Of a stretch of 64,000 nucleotides of DNA, positions 32,026 to 40,475 are shown one piece after another. The stretch comes from JBAZOO01 sp041648735. GTDB taxonomy: Bacteria; Verrucomicrobiota; Lentisphaeria; Oligosphaerales; CAITYL01. The translations under genes were made by a program, and so were the position numbers. Under the pieces are notes generated by a model. It worked only from the letters and a program-made list of their open reading frames with translations, was not told the origin of the DNA and ran no database searches. Positions within the stretch are counted from its first letter, which is position 1. Each line of letters begins with the position of its first letter. The DNA lies in contig JBAZOO010000005.1 of NCBI GenBank assembly GCA_041648735.1, forward strand, positions 80,848 through 144,847. The letters run 5' to 3'.

Positions 32026-33063
32026 ATGAAGATGACTTCAGCCGCCATGACCACCCGCGAACGCTTCCACGCCGTGATGAATTTCCAGCCGTTTGACCGT
32101 CTGCCGCTTTTGGAGTGGGCGGCGTGGTGGGACAAGACCATTGACCGCTGGCATGGGGAGGGGCTGCCCGCCGCCATCACGGACCGCTACGACATCTGCC
32201 GCCACTTCGGCCTGGACCTCTACTGCCAAGAATGGATCGCCCCGCGCGGCCCCGGCTGCCCCTGGCCGGCCAGCCACGGCGCCCCGCTCATCCAGACGCT
32301 GGACGACTACCGCCGGCTCCGGCCGCATCTCTATCCGCGGCTCGCCGCCGACACCTTGGACGGCTGGCGGCGGTTCGCGGAACTCCAGCGGCGCGGCGAG
32401 GCCGTGCTGTGGTTCACCTTGGACGGCTTCTTCTGGTTCCCCCGCACCCTGCTCGGCATCGAACCGCACCTCTATGCCTTCTACGACCAACCGGAACTCA
32501 TGCACGAGATCAACCGCGACCTGGCGGAGTGGATGCTGGCGGTGGTGGACGCCCTCTGCGCCGTCGCCACCCCCGATTTCATGACCTTTGCCGAAGACCT
32601 GAGCTACAACCACGGCCCCATGCTCTCCGAGCCGCTCTTCGACGAGTTCCTGGCGCCCTATTACGGCCGCATCCTGCCCCGGCTGCGGGAACGCGGCATC
32701 CTCGCCATCATTGACTCCGACGGCGACGTGACCGTTCCGGCGCACTGGTTCGAGCGCACCGGCCTCCAAGGCATCCTCCCGCTCGAACGGCAGGCCGCCG
32801 TGGACATTGCCCGCCTGCGCCGCGACCATCCGCGGCTGCGCTTCATCGGCCATTTCGACAAGATGACCATGGCCCGCGGCGAGGAGGCCATGCGCCAGGA
32901 GTTCGAGCGCCTCCTGCCCACGGCTGCCCAGGGCGGGTTCCTCATCAGTTGCGACCACCAGACGCCGCCCGGCGTCCCCTATGCCAACTACCAGACCTAT
33001 CTCCGCCTCTTCCGCGAGTATGCGGATCGCGCCGGCGCGCGGTCGCGGGGCGCAATGGCGTGA
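32026..33063 (+). CDS. Uroporphyrinogen-decarboxylase-fold protein, methyltransferase-like
   Basis: A 345-residue barrel of the UroD/MtaA-like superfamily. The N-terminus (MTTRERFHAVMNFQPFDRLPLLEW) and C-terminus (ISCDHQTPPGVPYANYQTYL) are the usual ends of the corrinoid-linked methyltransferase branch rather than HemE. The place of the zinc motif His-x-Cys-Gly reads IIDSDGDV, so His and Cys are both replaced by Asp; a methyl transfer using zinc-activated thiol is therefore unlikely in the standard way. ATG 32026 has GAGAGGAG 4 bases upstream, and TACAGT (31969-31974) lies upstream. The AraC regulator next door is divergent and probably controls it. Confidence 0.82.
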   Translation: MKMTSAAMTTRERFHAVMNFQPFDRLPLLEWAAWWDKTIDRWHGEGLPAAITDRYDICRHFGLDLYCQEWIAPRGPGCPWPASHGAPLIQTLDDYRRLRPHLYPRLAADTLDGWRRFAELQRRGEAVLWFTLDGFFWFPRTLLGIEPHLYAFYDQPELMHEINRDLAEWMLAVVDALCAVATPDFMTFAEDLSYNHGPMLSEPLFDEFLAPYYGRILPRLRERGILAIIDSDGDVTVPAHWFERTGLQGILPLERQAAVDIARLRRDHPRLRFIGHFDKMTMARGEEAMRQEFERLLPTAAQGGFLISCDHQTPPGVPYANYQTYLRLFREYADRAGARSRGAMA

Positions 33064-33094
33064 CCGGACTGGCGAAAAAAATCAGGATGCGCGG

Positions 33095-33122
33095 TTGCAG
33101 GGCCGCGGAAGCGTGCTAAAGT
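33095..33122 (+). promoter_or_regulatory. Promoter for tRNA-Ala
   Basis: TTGCAG (33095-33100), 16-base spacer, TAAAGT (33117-33122), 25 bases before the tRNA. Confidence 0.65.
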
Positions 33123-33147
33123 ACAGTCTCGTTGTCCGCCACTCCGT

Positions 33148-33224
<77 letters not shown>

Positions 33225-33241
33225 TTTTTTCCGCCCGTGAA

Positions 33242-33277
33242 ACGCCGTCCCGCCACTGGTCGCGGGGCGGCGTTGCC
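33242..33277 (+). terminator. Hairpin after tRNA-Ala
   Basis: AACGCCG-(T)-CCCGC and GCGGG-(G)-CGGCGTT pair across a short loop centred near 33258; a short T-rich stretch (GTTTT) follows. It separates tRNA-Ala from tilS. Confidence 0.5.
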
Positions 33278-33315
33278 GTTTTCCGCGGCAATCCGGCCGC
33301 GCTCCCGGGCCACAT

Positions 33316-33321
33316 TATGGT
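33316..33321 (+). promoter_or_regulatory. -10 element directly before tilS (leaderless candidate)
   Basis: TATGGT ends 6 bases before the tilS ATG at 33328, so a transcript from it would start at or next to the start codon. No TTG-type -35 box is at 16-18 bases. Confidence 0.35.
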
Positions 33322-33327
33322 ATCGGC

Positions 33328-34743
33328 ATGACGCCCTTGGCTGACCATCCCCTGGTCCGGCAGGTCGCCGCGTTCTGCCGGCGGCAGGGACTGCTGGCCG
33401 GCGCCGGCGCCGTGCTGGCCGGCTTCAGCGGCGGCGCCGACAGCACGGCGCTGCTGCTGATCCTGCACGCCCTGGCGCCGGAACGGCTCCGGGCCGTCCA
33501 TTTCCACCACGGCCTGCGGGGGGCGGCGGCGGACGCTGACGCGGCCTGGTGCCGGGATTTCTGCGGAGTCCGCAGCATCCCCCTCCGGTTGGAGGCGCTG
33601 GCGGTGCCGCGGCAGCGGCGGCGGGGGGAAAGCCTGGAGGCGGCGGCGCGGCGGTTGCGGCTTGCGGCCTGGCGGCGGCTGGCGCTGGCGGAGTCCGCCG
33701 CCGCGGTCGCCTTGGGGCACCATGCCGACGACCGGCTGGAGACGCTTCTGCTGCGCCTGGCCCGCGGCGCCAACGCCAGCGGCCTGGCGGCGCCGCGGCC
33801 AGTGGCAGTGTTGGACGGCGTGCGGCTGGTCCGGCCGCTGCTGGAGTGCCGCCGGGCGGAGCTGGCGTCGTTCCTGCGGGAACAGGGGATTGCGGAGTGG
33901 CGTGAGGATGAGAGCAACCGCGACCTCCGGCTGTTGCGCAACGCCGTGCGCCACCGCTGGCTGCCGCTGATCCGCGCCGACCTCGGCCATGACCGTGGCC
34001 TCCTGGCGACGCTGCGGGCGCTGGATGCGGATGCCGCCTTCCTGGAGGCGGCCGCCCTGCGGGCCGCGGAGTCCGCAACGCCGGGGCTGGCGGCGCTGCG
34101 GCCGCTGCCGGCGGCGCTGCGGCCGCGGGTGCTGCGGCAGTGGCTCACGGCCGCCGCGGGCGCGGACTGGATTGCGCCGGAATCGCTCCTGCGGCGGGTG
34201 GAGGCGGCCCTGGCCAAGCCTGGCCCCTGCCGGATCCCGGTTGCCGGCGGCCGGTTGCTGGTGCTGGAAGAGGCGGGGTTGCGGCTGGCGCCGGCGCCGC
34301 TGCCGGCCGCCGCGGCGGTGGCGGTTGCGGAGTCCGCAACCATTGCCTGGGATTGGCGGGCGTGCTCAGAGCTGGCGCTGCCTGGGGGTGCCACGCTCGT
34401 GGCGGCCGAAGGGCCGGCGCCGGCGGATCCCGTCGCCGCCAGCGGGCGCGACACCGCCTGGTTCGCCGCCGCCGCGCTGCCGCCGGTCTTGCAGGTGCGC
34501 TTCTGGCGGCCGGGGGATCGGCTGCGGCCGTTCGGGGCGCAGTTCACGAAGAAAATCCAGGACATCCTGGTGGATGCCAAGATCCCCCGGGAACGGCGCG
34601 GCCGGATTCCGCTGCTGCTGGCCGGCACGGCACCGGCCTGGCTCGCCGGGGTCTGCCGTGCGGAGTTCGCCCGGCTCCGGGGGGTGGCGGGCGAGCCGGC
34701 GGTGTGCATCCGGCTGCTGTGGCCCGGCGCCGCCGCGCCATAA
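33328..34743 (+). CDS. tilS: tRNA(Ile)-lysidine synthase
   Basis: Attaches lysine to C34 of the tRNA-Ile(CAU) anticodon, changing its codon reading to AUA. The 471-residue protein has the PP-loop VLAGFSGGADSTALLLIL (SGGxDS), HFHHGLRGAAADAD, LGHHADDRLETLLLRLARG, VRLVRPLLECRRAEL, and a C-terminal domain ending in VRFWRPGDRLRPFG then FTKKIQDILVDAKIP, as in the long TilS type. The gene contains four copies of the GCGGAGTCCGC palindrome, three of them encoding Ala-Glu-Ser-Ala. Start is ATG 33328 and lacks a ribosome site. Confidence 0.94.
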   Translation: MTPLADHPLVRQVAAFCRRQGLLAGAGAVLAGFSGGADSTALLLILHALAPERLRAVHFHHGLRGAAADADAAWCRDFCGVRSIPLRLEALAVPRQRRRGESLEAAARRLRLAAWRRLALAESAAAVALGHHADDRLETLLLRLARGANASGLAAPRPVAVLDGVRLVRPLLECRRAELASFLREQGIAEWREDESNRDLRLLRNAVRHRWLPLIRADLGHDRGLLATLRALDADAAFLEAAALRAAESATPGLAALRPLPAALRPRVLRQWLTAAAGADWIAPESLLRRVEAALAKPGPCRIPVAGGRLLVLEEAGLRLAPAPLPAAAAVAVAESATIAWDWRACSELALPGGATLVAAEGPAPADPVAASGRDTAWFAAAALPPVLQVRFWRPGDRLRPFGAQFTKKIQDILVDAKIPRERRGRIPLLLAGTAPAWLAGVCRAEFARLRGVAGEPAVCIRLLWPGAAAP

Positions 34744-34770
34744 GCCCCATGGGGCTCATGGGCTCTCAGC
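34744..34770. repeat. 9-bp repeat between tilS and mutM
   Basis: Units GCCCCATGG, GGCTCATGG, GCTCTCAGC, starting right after the tilS stop and including the mutM stop (34768-34766 on the minus strand). Confidence 0.6.
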
Positions 34771-35599
34771 GCTGGCAGTGGGGGCAGCGGTAGGTGGCGC
34801 GGCCGGCGAGGCGGAGGCGCTCGATGGAGTGGCCGGGGCCGCAGCGGCGGCAGTCTTCGCCGGCGTGGCCATAGATTTGGAGCTGGCGGCTGAAGTGGCC
34901 TTCGCTGCCGTCGGCGGAGCGGAAGTCGCGGATGGTGGTGCCGCCGGCGCGGATGGCGTCGGCCAGCACGCCCTTGATTTCGGCGGCGAGCCGGTCGCAG
35001 GCGTGGCGGGAGAGGTGGCCGGCGGGGGTGCGCGGGTCGAGGCGGGCGCGGAAGCAGGCCTCGTTGGCGTAGATGTTGCCGACGCCGGCGACCAGCTCCT
35101 GCTGCATGATCCAGGCTTTCACGGCGGTGCGCCGGCCGTGGGCGTGGTGATGGAGGTGGGCGCCGTCGAAGGCGGGGGCGAGGGGTTCGGGGCCGAGGCT
35201 GGCGAGGCTGGGCGGTTCGGCGCCGGCGGCGGGCAGGCGGCAGCATTCGACGCTGCCGAAGCGGCGGGGATCCTGGAAGCGCAGGGAGGTGCCGTCGTCC
35301 AATTCCCAGGTGACGCGGTCGTGGGGGCGGTGGGGGGCGGCGGCCGGGTCGAGGTGGAAGGTGCCGGTCATGCCGAGGTGCAGGATCAGGGCGTGGCGGT
35401 CCTCCAGTTCGAGCACGAGGAACTTGGCGCGGCGGCGGAGGTCGAGGATCTGGCGGCCGGCGCAGGCGTTGCGGAGGGCGGCGGCGTCCAGGGGTGTCCG
35501 CAGGCGGCCGACGAGCGGGCGCACGTCAAGGAGGCGGCGGCCGACCAGGCTGGGGCGGAGGGCGCGGCAGACGGTTTCGACTTCAGGCAGTTCGGGCAT
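34766..35599 (-). CDS. mutM: Formamidopyrimidine-DNA glycosylase
   Basis: Removes 8-oxoguanine and formamidopyrimidines and cuts the abasic site. The 277-residue protein begins with PELPEVETVCRAL after Met, Pro being the catalytic N-terminus; Lys in RRAKFLVLEL, HLGMTGTF, the damage-loop DPRRFG, QQELVAGVGNIYANEACF (helix-two-turns-helix), and the C-terminal zinc finger C-x2-C ... C-x2-C (CRRCGPGH to RCPHC) are all present. The stop lies in a 9-bp repeat. Confidence 0.96.
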   Translation of the reverse strand: MPELPEVETVCRALRPSLVGRRLLDVRPLVGRLRTPLDAAALRNACAGRQILDLRRRAKFLVLELEDRHALILHLGMTGTFHLDPAAAPHRPHDRVTWELDDGTSLRFQDPRRFGSVECCRLPAAGAEPPSLASLGPEPLAPAFDGAHLHHHAHGRRTAVKAWIMQQELVAGVGNIYANEACFRARLDPRTPAGHLSRHACDRLAAEIKGVLADAIRAGGTTIRDFRSADGSEGHFSRQLQIYGHAGEDCRRCGPGHSIERLRLAGRATYRCPHCQR

Positions 35600-35642
35600 G
35601 GCGTTTTTTTTGGGGGGGGGAGAGCCGCGGGCTGCGGGGAGC

Positions 35643-35687
35643 CATGAGACGCATGGGACTCATCGGGCTGATCGGATCCCTGGGTCG
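35643..35687. repeat. 9-bp repeat upstream of mutM
   Basis: Units CATGAGACG, CATGGGACT, CATCGGGCT, GATCGGATC, CCTGGGTCG, between mutM and the membrane TPR gene. The second unit equals the unit of the array at 26.1 kb. Confidence 0.7.
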
Positions 35688-35702
35688 CCCGCCGGCCCTT
35701 GG

Positions 35703-38039
35703 TCAGTTGGGGGTGTGGCGGGGGGGTAGCAGCGCTTCGGCGGCGGCGGCCTCCTGGCGGGTGGCGGCGCCGCGGACAAAGAGGGCTTGGACTTGGCGGG
35801 CGAGGTCATGGGTGACGGCAAGGGTTTCGGGGGTGGCGCCGGCGCCGGCGGCCTGGCGCAAGGCGGCGGCGGCCTGGAGGAGATGCGCCGGCTGTCCGGC
35901 GTGGAGTTGCCCCACCTCCTGGGCTTTGGCGCAGGCCTTTGCCAGTTGGCCGGCATCGCCGAGGATGAGGATGGCGAGGCGGTCATAGGCCGGGTCGTGC
36001 GGGGCGAGGGTGCTGGCTTGCTGGGCCGCCTCGAAGGCGGAGGCGAAGCGGCGCTGGCTGGCCAGGGCGGTGGCGAGGTTGCCCCAGGCGGCGGCGTTGC
36101 CCGGCTTGAGGTCAAGGGCGGTGCGGAAGCAGCGTTCGGCTTCGGTGGCGTCGCCGGCGCGGAGCCAGGCGGCGCCGAGGTTCTGGTGGAGTTCGGCGCG
36201 GGCGGGCTGCTGGCGGATGGCGGCTTCGTAGATGGCGATTGCCGGGGGCAGGCGGCCTTGCTGGGCGAGCAGGGTGGCGTAGTTTGCCATGGCGTCAACA
36301 TGGTTGGGGCGGAGGCGGAGGGCGGCCTGGTAGGAGGCTTCCGCCGCGGCCAGTTGCCCTTGGCGGAACTGGAGGTTGCCCAGGTTGAAGTGGGCGTCCG
36401 CCGAGCGGGGGGCGAGCCGGATGGTTTCGCGGTAGTGGGCCTGCGCCTCCGCCAGGCGGCCGACGGCTTCCAGGGCGACGCCCAGGTTGCAGTGGGCGCT
36501 GTCGGAGGCGGGATTGAGTTTCGCCGCCTCCTCCAGCAGCAGGATGGCATCAATCAGCCGGCCTTGGATGCGCAGCGCCTCGGCGATCTGGATGTTGGCC
36601 TTTTCCGCCAGCTCGCCGCGGCCGCGGGCGACGGGGCGGAGGATGCCCATGACTTCATCGGCCACCCGGGCTTCGGGCGCGTCGGGGGCGAGCGGCCCCG
36701 CCGTGGCGTCGCTGCCCTGGGGTGGCAGGAGGGCGCTGGCGGCCGCGGCCTTCAGCGGGTTGAGGATGGCGGCGCCGAGGTTGACGCGGGCCTCGTGGGA
36801 GGCGGGATTGAGGCGGACGGCCTCGCGCCAGAGGCGTTCCTGGCTGCCGTGGAGCCAGGCCTGGTTCACGGTGAGGATGGCCAGCGGCAGGGCGACGAGG
36901 AGGCCGGGGAGGGGCTTGGGGATGGCGGAGTGCAGTTCCATCGGCTTGGGGTGGGTCAGCGGTTCCAGGGCGGCGGCCACGGCGGCGGCGGCCACCGGCA
37001 CCGCCAGGTATTGCAGGTGGTCCGAGGCCCAGGCGATGGACTGGTAGGCCATGCCGAAGAAGCCGAGCACGGGGAAGAGCAGCCCGGCGTGCAGGGCCAG
37101 GATGACGAACAGGTTGCGGCAGAAGGGCGAGCGGTTGCGCTGCCACCAGGCGGCGGCGAGCAGGGCGGCGAAGGCGAGCCCCGGCAGCCAGGCCACTAGG
37201 GAGGCCGAGTTGATTTCCCAGCGGGGGTAGACCATGGCGAGGCGCAGCGGCACCAGCAGCTTGCCGAGGTAGAACCATTCGGCCCAGCCGGCGGCCGCCA
37301 GGCGGGTGGCGAAGGGCGCGGCGGCCTTGCCGCCCATGGCCTGGTGAGTCTGGAACCAGATGGTGGCCAGCCCCAGGGCGGCGGCCAGGGCGAAGAACGG
37401 CAGGAGCCGGCGCACCCAGCCCCAGTCCCAGCGGCGTTCGCGCCACCAGAGGAGGAGGAGGATGGCGGGAGGGATGGTGACCACGGAGGTCTTGGCCAGG
37501 AGCGCGGCGAGGAAGCAGCCGAGGGCGAGCCACCAGTCGCGGGCCCGCCGTTCCGTTTCGTGGCGCAGGAAGCAGAGGACGGCGAGGATGGCCAGGAGCT
37601 GGGCGAGGGTGTTCTTGCGTTCGCTGATCCAGGCGACGGAGGCGGCGCAGACGGGATGCACGGCGTAGAGCAGCGCGCCCAGCCAGGCCCAGGGCAGCTT
37701 CAGCCGCAGCAGCAGCCGCCAGAGCGCCACGGCGGAGAGGGCGTGGAGGAGGAGGTTGACGGCCCGGTAGCCGGGGGCGAAGTCGCCCCAGAGCTGCCAT
37801 TCGAGCCAGAAGGAGGTGAGGGTGAGGGGGAAGTAGTCGGGCACCCCGCGGCCGAGCCAGAGGTTGGCGAGGCCGCCGAGGGAGCGCAGGTGGGGGTTGT
37901 CCGTGACCAGCAGCGCGTCGTCCCAACTGAAGCCGCCGCCGAGGGAGGGGAGGTAGGCCACGAGGGCGGCGAGGAGCAGGATTTCGCCGTGGAACAGGGT
38001 GCGGCGCAGCGCTTGGTAGGGGGGTGGTTTCTGGTTCAT
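35703..38039 (-). CDS. TMTC-like polytopic membrane protein with TPR repeats
   Basis: A 778-residue protein with about ten membrane segments in residues 15-385 followed by roughly nine tetratricopeptide repeats to the C-terminus (for example ADAHFNLGNLQFRQGQLAAA, VDAMANYATLLAQQGRLPPA). The first loop has FSWDDALLVTDNPHL, with the acidic Asp-Asp expected in GT-C glycosyltransferases; FPLTLTSFWLEWQLWG and NLLLHALSAVALWRLL follow, the arrangement of TMTC/O-mannosyltransferase-like proteins. It may glycosylate exported proteins with a lipid-linked sugar, but activity is only inferred. It is followed downstream by mutM with a repeat between. Confidence 0.83.
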   Translation of the reverse strand: MNQKPPPYQALRRTLFHGEILLLAALVAYLPSLGGGFSWDDALLVTDNPHLRSLGGLANLWLGRGVPDYFPLTLTSFWLEWQLWGDFAPGYRAVNLLLHALSAVALWRLLLRLKLPWAWLGALLYAVHPVCAASVAWISERKNTLAQLLAILAVLCFLRHETERRARDWWLALGCFLAALLAKTSVVTIPPAILLLLWWRERRWDWGWVRRLLPFFALAAALGLATIWFQTHQAMGGKAAAPFATRLAAAGWAEWFYLGKLLVPLRLAMVYPRWEINSASLVAWLPGLAFAALLAAAWWQRNRSPFCRNLFVILALHAGLLFPVLGFFGMAYQSIAWASDHLQYLAVPVAAAAVAAALEPLTHPKPMELHSAIPKPLPGLLVALPLAILTVNQAWLHGSQERLWREAVRLNPASHEARVNLGAAILNPLKAAAASALLPPQGSDATAGPLAPDAPEARVADEVMGILRPVARGRGELAEKANIQIAEALRIQGRLIDAILLLEEAAKLNPASDSAHCNLGVALEAVGRLAEAQAHYRETIRLAPRSADAHFNLGNLQFRQGQLAAAEASYQAALRLRPNHVDAMANYATLLAQQGRLPPAIAIYEAAIRQQPARAELHQNLGAAWLRAGDATEAERCFRTALDLKPGNAAAWGNLATALASQRRFASAFEAAQQASTLAPHDPAYDRLAILILGDAGQLAKACAKAQEVGQLHAGQPAHLLQAAAALRQAAGAGATPETLAVTHDLARQVQALFVRGAATRQEAAAAEALLPPRHTPN

Positions 38040-38193
38040 GGGCAGGTCGCGGGCGAACGGCGGACGGAGAGGTGCCCCCTCCCAAGGAAAGTGGCAATAT
38101 ATCCACTATTCCCGCCGCGGCGAATGGGGGCCAACGGGCCGTTCCTACAAAGGGAGCCTTGAAGTGGGGGGACGTAGCCGCCCTGTCGGGAAT

Positions 38194-38210
38194 GGCACCG
38201 AAACGGTGCC
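38194..38210. repeat. Hairpin in the divergent region before the 541-residue protein gene
   Basis: GGCACCG and CGGTGCC with an AAA loop (7-bp stem). It lies 23 bases before the -10-like TACATT and could be an operator or a REP-like element. The other bases of the 207-base divergent gap show no gene. Confidence 0.45.
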
Positions 38211-38232
38211 GCCCGTTTGGCGCTTGGCGCGC

Positions 38233-38238
38233 TACATT
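38233..38238 (+). promoter_or_regulatory. -10 element with very short leader
   Basis: TACATT ends 8 bases before ATG 38247, suggesting a leaderless or nearly leaderless message, as for tilS. There is no good ribosome site between them. Confidence 0.35.
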
Positions 38239-38246
38239 TTGCGCCC

Positions 38247-39872
38247 ATGCCGGACTTCGACTTCCTTTCCATTGACCAGAACTCGAACGTGCTGTGGGAC
38301 ACGCTGCCGAAGCTGGCCGCCCTGGCGCGGCAGGGCTGGCGTGGCCGGCATTGCGTCGAGGACATTGACGTCGCCTTCACCCGCCAGGGGGCCGCCGCCG
38401 GCGCCCCGGCGGCCTTGGAGCTGGCGCCCGAACGCTACTACCGCACCGGCAATTCGGACTGGGGCGCGGCCCTGTTCCACACCGCCTTCCTCGGCCGCAA
38501 TCCCTTGAACCCGCGGGAGCTGGAGCCGCAGCTCGGGATGAGTGTCGCCGCGCTGGCCCGCAAGCTGGAACTGTCGCTGGACGAACTGTATGCGCGCTAC
38601 GCCGGCTCGGACAATTGGCAGCTCATCGGCTCCAGCTATCTCGGCGGCGGCGACCGGCACCGGGTCATCGGCGACCTGGGCACGGCGGAGTGCGCACCGT
38701 TCCTCCGCGAGCTGCTGGAGCGGGCCCGCCGGGACTGCGAGCAGGCGTTCCCCGAACCGGCGGCGCAGGCGCGGCTCCGGCAATGGTTTGAGGCCGAGGC
38801 TGCCGCCTTGGAGGCGATGCTGGCGGAGTTTGCGGCCGCGCCCCTGGTCCGGCTGTACCAGGGCTGGCTCCGGCGCCATCTCCCGCCGGCGGTCGGACTG
38901 GCGCTGACCTCCGACTTCTTCACGCTGGACCGGACGGAGCCCCGGGAGCGGCTGCTGGGGCGGTGCATCCTGGACTACGCCGACTGGGCCGCCGCCTACA
39001 ACGAGGCCGTGGCGGGCACCGCCTGCGGCTTGAAGCCGCTTGATGCGGCGGCGGGCGAGCTGCCGTTCTTCGCCGTCTGGCGCGACGAAGCCGGCCGCCT
39101 CTACCGCACGGGGCTGCGCCTGGAACAGGGGCGGCTCGTGGCCGGCGAGCGCACATGGGCGGTGGGTGCGGACGGGATGCCGCCGCTGGACGCCATGCGC
39201 CAGGCCGGCCTGGTCTGCCTCGCCGGCAAGGCGCTGCTGCTGGTGCTCCAGGCGCGGCTGCAACCTGGCGGCGGCGCCCTCGCGCTGCCGCACCTGGGCT
39301 CGCTTTACATGCCCGCGGCCCGGCGGCTGGAGGCGAACCTGCGCGCCGCCGGCTTGCTGGAGTGGCCGCTCTTCCCGCTGCTGCGGGTGCGGTTCCGCTT
39401 CTTCGACCGCTGGCTGGGCTGCGCCACCCGGATCCGGCTGCCGGATTGGCTGCATGGGGGTGGCTTTTCCGCGGCGGAACTGGCCGCCGGGGAGTTTGCG
39501 CGGGAGCTGCCGGACGTCCTCGACCGGGCGGAGCGGGAGCTGGCCGCTTTGCGGAGTCCGCAGGGACGCGAGGCGTGCTTGGGCCGGCTACGGCCCGCGG
39601 AGTCCGCAACCCTGGCGGAACTGGAGGCGCGGCGGCGCGAGCTGGCGCGGGAACCGGCGACCCGGGCGGCGGCGGGGCGGGTCTGGGACGAGGTCAAGGC
39701 GCTGGAGCGGCAGCGGCTCCAGGCGTTGTTCGAGCACGCTTGGCAGCTCCGCCACACCTTGAACCTGCGCTACTGGGATTCCCGCGGCGCACTGCTGCCG
39801 TTCAGCATCGCCCTGGGCGGCGAGGCGTTCTACGAATCGGTGCTGGCCCAGGCGGAGATCGCCGAGGAGTGA
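38247..39872 (+). CDS. Conserved-looking protein of unknown function
   Basis: I do not recognise this 541-residue soluble protein. It begins MPDFDFLSIDQNSNVLWDTL, has no signal peptide or membrane helix, and carries many Glu/Arg/Leu-rich helices. Aromatic-rich patches (DNWQLIGSSYLGGGDRH near 130, FFTLDRTEPRERLLG near 225, LLRVRFRFFDRWLG near 380, LNLRYWDSRGALLPFS near 510) suggest a folded enzyme or binding protein rather than a repeat protein. Two GCGGAGTCCGC palindromes lie in its last third in two different reading frames. It is between the divergent membrane TPR gene and the convergent PspC gene. Confidence 0.6.
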   Translation: MPDFDFLSIDQNSNVLWDTLPKLAALARQGWRGRHCVEDIDVAFTRQGAAAGAPAALELAPERYYRTGNSDWGAALFHTAFLGRNPLNPRELEPQLGMSVAALARKLELSLDELYARYAGSDNWQLIGSSYLGGGDRHRVIGDLGTAECAPFLRELLERARRDCEQAFPEPAAQARLRQWFEAEAAALEAMLAEFAAAPLVRLYQGWLRRHLPPAVGLALTSDFFTLDRTEPRERLLGRCILDYADWAAAYNEAVAGTACGLKPLDAAAGELPFFAVWRDEAGRLYRTGLRLEQGRLVAGERTWAVGADGMPPLDAMRQAGLVCLAGKALLLVLQARLQPGGGALALPHLGSLYMPAARRLEANLRAAGLLEWPLFPLLRVRFRFFDRWLGCATRIRLPDWLHGGGFSAAELAAGEFARELPDVLDRAERELAALRSPQGREACLGRLRPAESATLAELEARRRELAREPATRAAAGRVWDEVKALERQRLQALFEHAWQLRHTLNLRYWDSRGALLPFSIALGGEAFYESVLAQAEIAEE

Positions 39873-39914
39873 GGGAGTGGGGAGTGCGCTTTTCCCCAAA
39901 CGGATTGGCGGGGC

Positions 39915-40442
39915 TCAGGGCTGCTGGACCGGCGGCGCCGGCGGCGGTGGCGCCAGGTGGCGCTCCACGGGGGCAGTGGTGTGGCAGCGGCTGACGCGGA
40001 AAGTGAAGAAAAGGCCAACCACGGCCACCAGGAGCAGCAGCAGGCCGAGGAGCAGCGCCGCGGCCACGGCCAGCAGGCGCCCCATCGCCGGCGGCGCGCC
40101 CGCCGGGGCGGGCATCACCAGGGCGAGGATGAGGTAGAGGATGATCCCCGGAAAGCCGGCGACCAGCAGCGTGGCGAGGGCGTAGCCGACGCGGACCAGG
40201 GTGGGATCCCAGCCGAGCCACTCGGCCAGGCCGCCGCAGACCCCGGCCAGCACGGGGGTGCGCGACTTCTCCAGCCGTCGCCTCGCCCCCGGCGGCGGCA
40301 GGACCGGCACCGCTTCCCCGGCGGCCCCAGCGCCTTCCGTTTCCCGGCGGCGGTTGGTTGCCAGCAGGGCCGCGCCGAGGGCGGCCAAGCCGCCGAGCAG
40401 GAGCCCGGCCACGAGCAGGAAGAGCAGGAAGAGAAGACTCAT
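39915..40442 (-). CDS. PspC-domain membrane protein
   Basis: A 175-residue protein: N-terminal membrane helix (LLFLLFLLVAGLLLGGLAAL), a Pro/Arg linker, a PspC domain (VLAGVCGGLAEWLGWDPTLVR then LYLILALVMP), a further helix, and a Pro-rich C-terminus. PspC domains act in envelope stress responses as sensors of membrane damage; nothing else of the Psp system is nearby. Start ATG 40442. It follows folD by 33 bases on the same strand. Confidence 0.85.
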   Translation of the reverse strand: MSLLFLLFLLVAGLLLGGLAALGAALLATNRRRETEGAGAAGEAVPVLPPPGARRRLEKSRTPVLAGVCGGLAEWLGWDPTLVRVGYALATLLVAGFPGIILYLILALVMPAPAGAPPAMGRLLAVAAALLLGLLLLLVAVVGLFFTFRVSRCHTTAPVERHLAPPPPAPPVQQP

Positions 40443-40475
40443 GGGGCACCTCAGGGGAGTTTCCGGGAAGCCGCC

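Noticed and set aside
32026..33063. hemE (heme pathway uroporphyrinogen decarboxylase)
   Set aside because: This and the other two UroD-fold proteins have the N- and C-terminal signatures of the methyltransferase-like branch, and no heme genes are nearby.
33891..33901. Further copies of the GCGGAGTCCGC palindrome, such as GCGGAGTTCGC-type sites at 25.2, 25.6, 28.0, 34.7 and 57.9 kb
   Set aside because: These carry a mismatch and mostly code for Ala-Glu-Phe in the favoured codons, so codon use explains them; only exact copies were counted.
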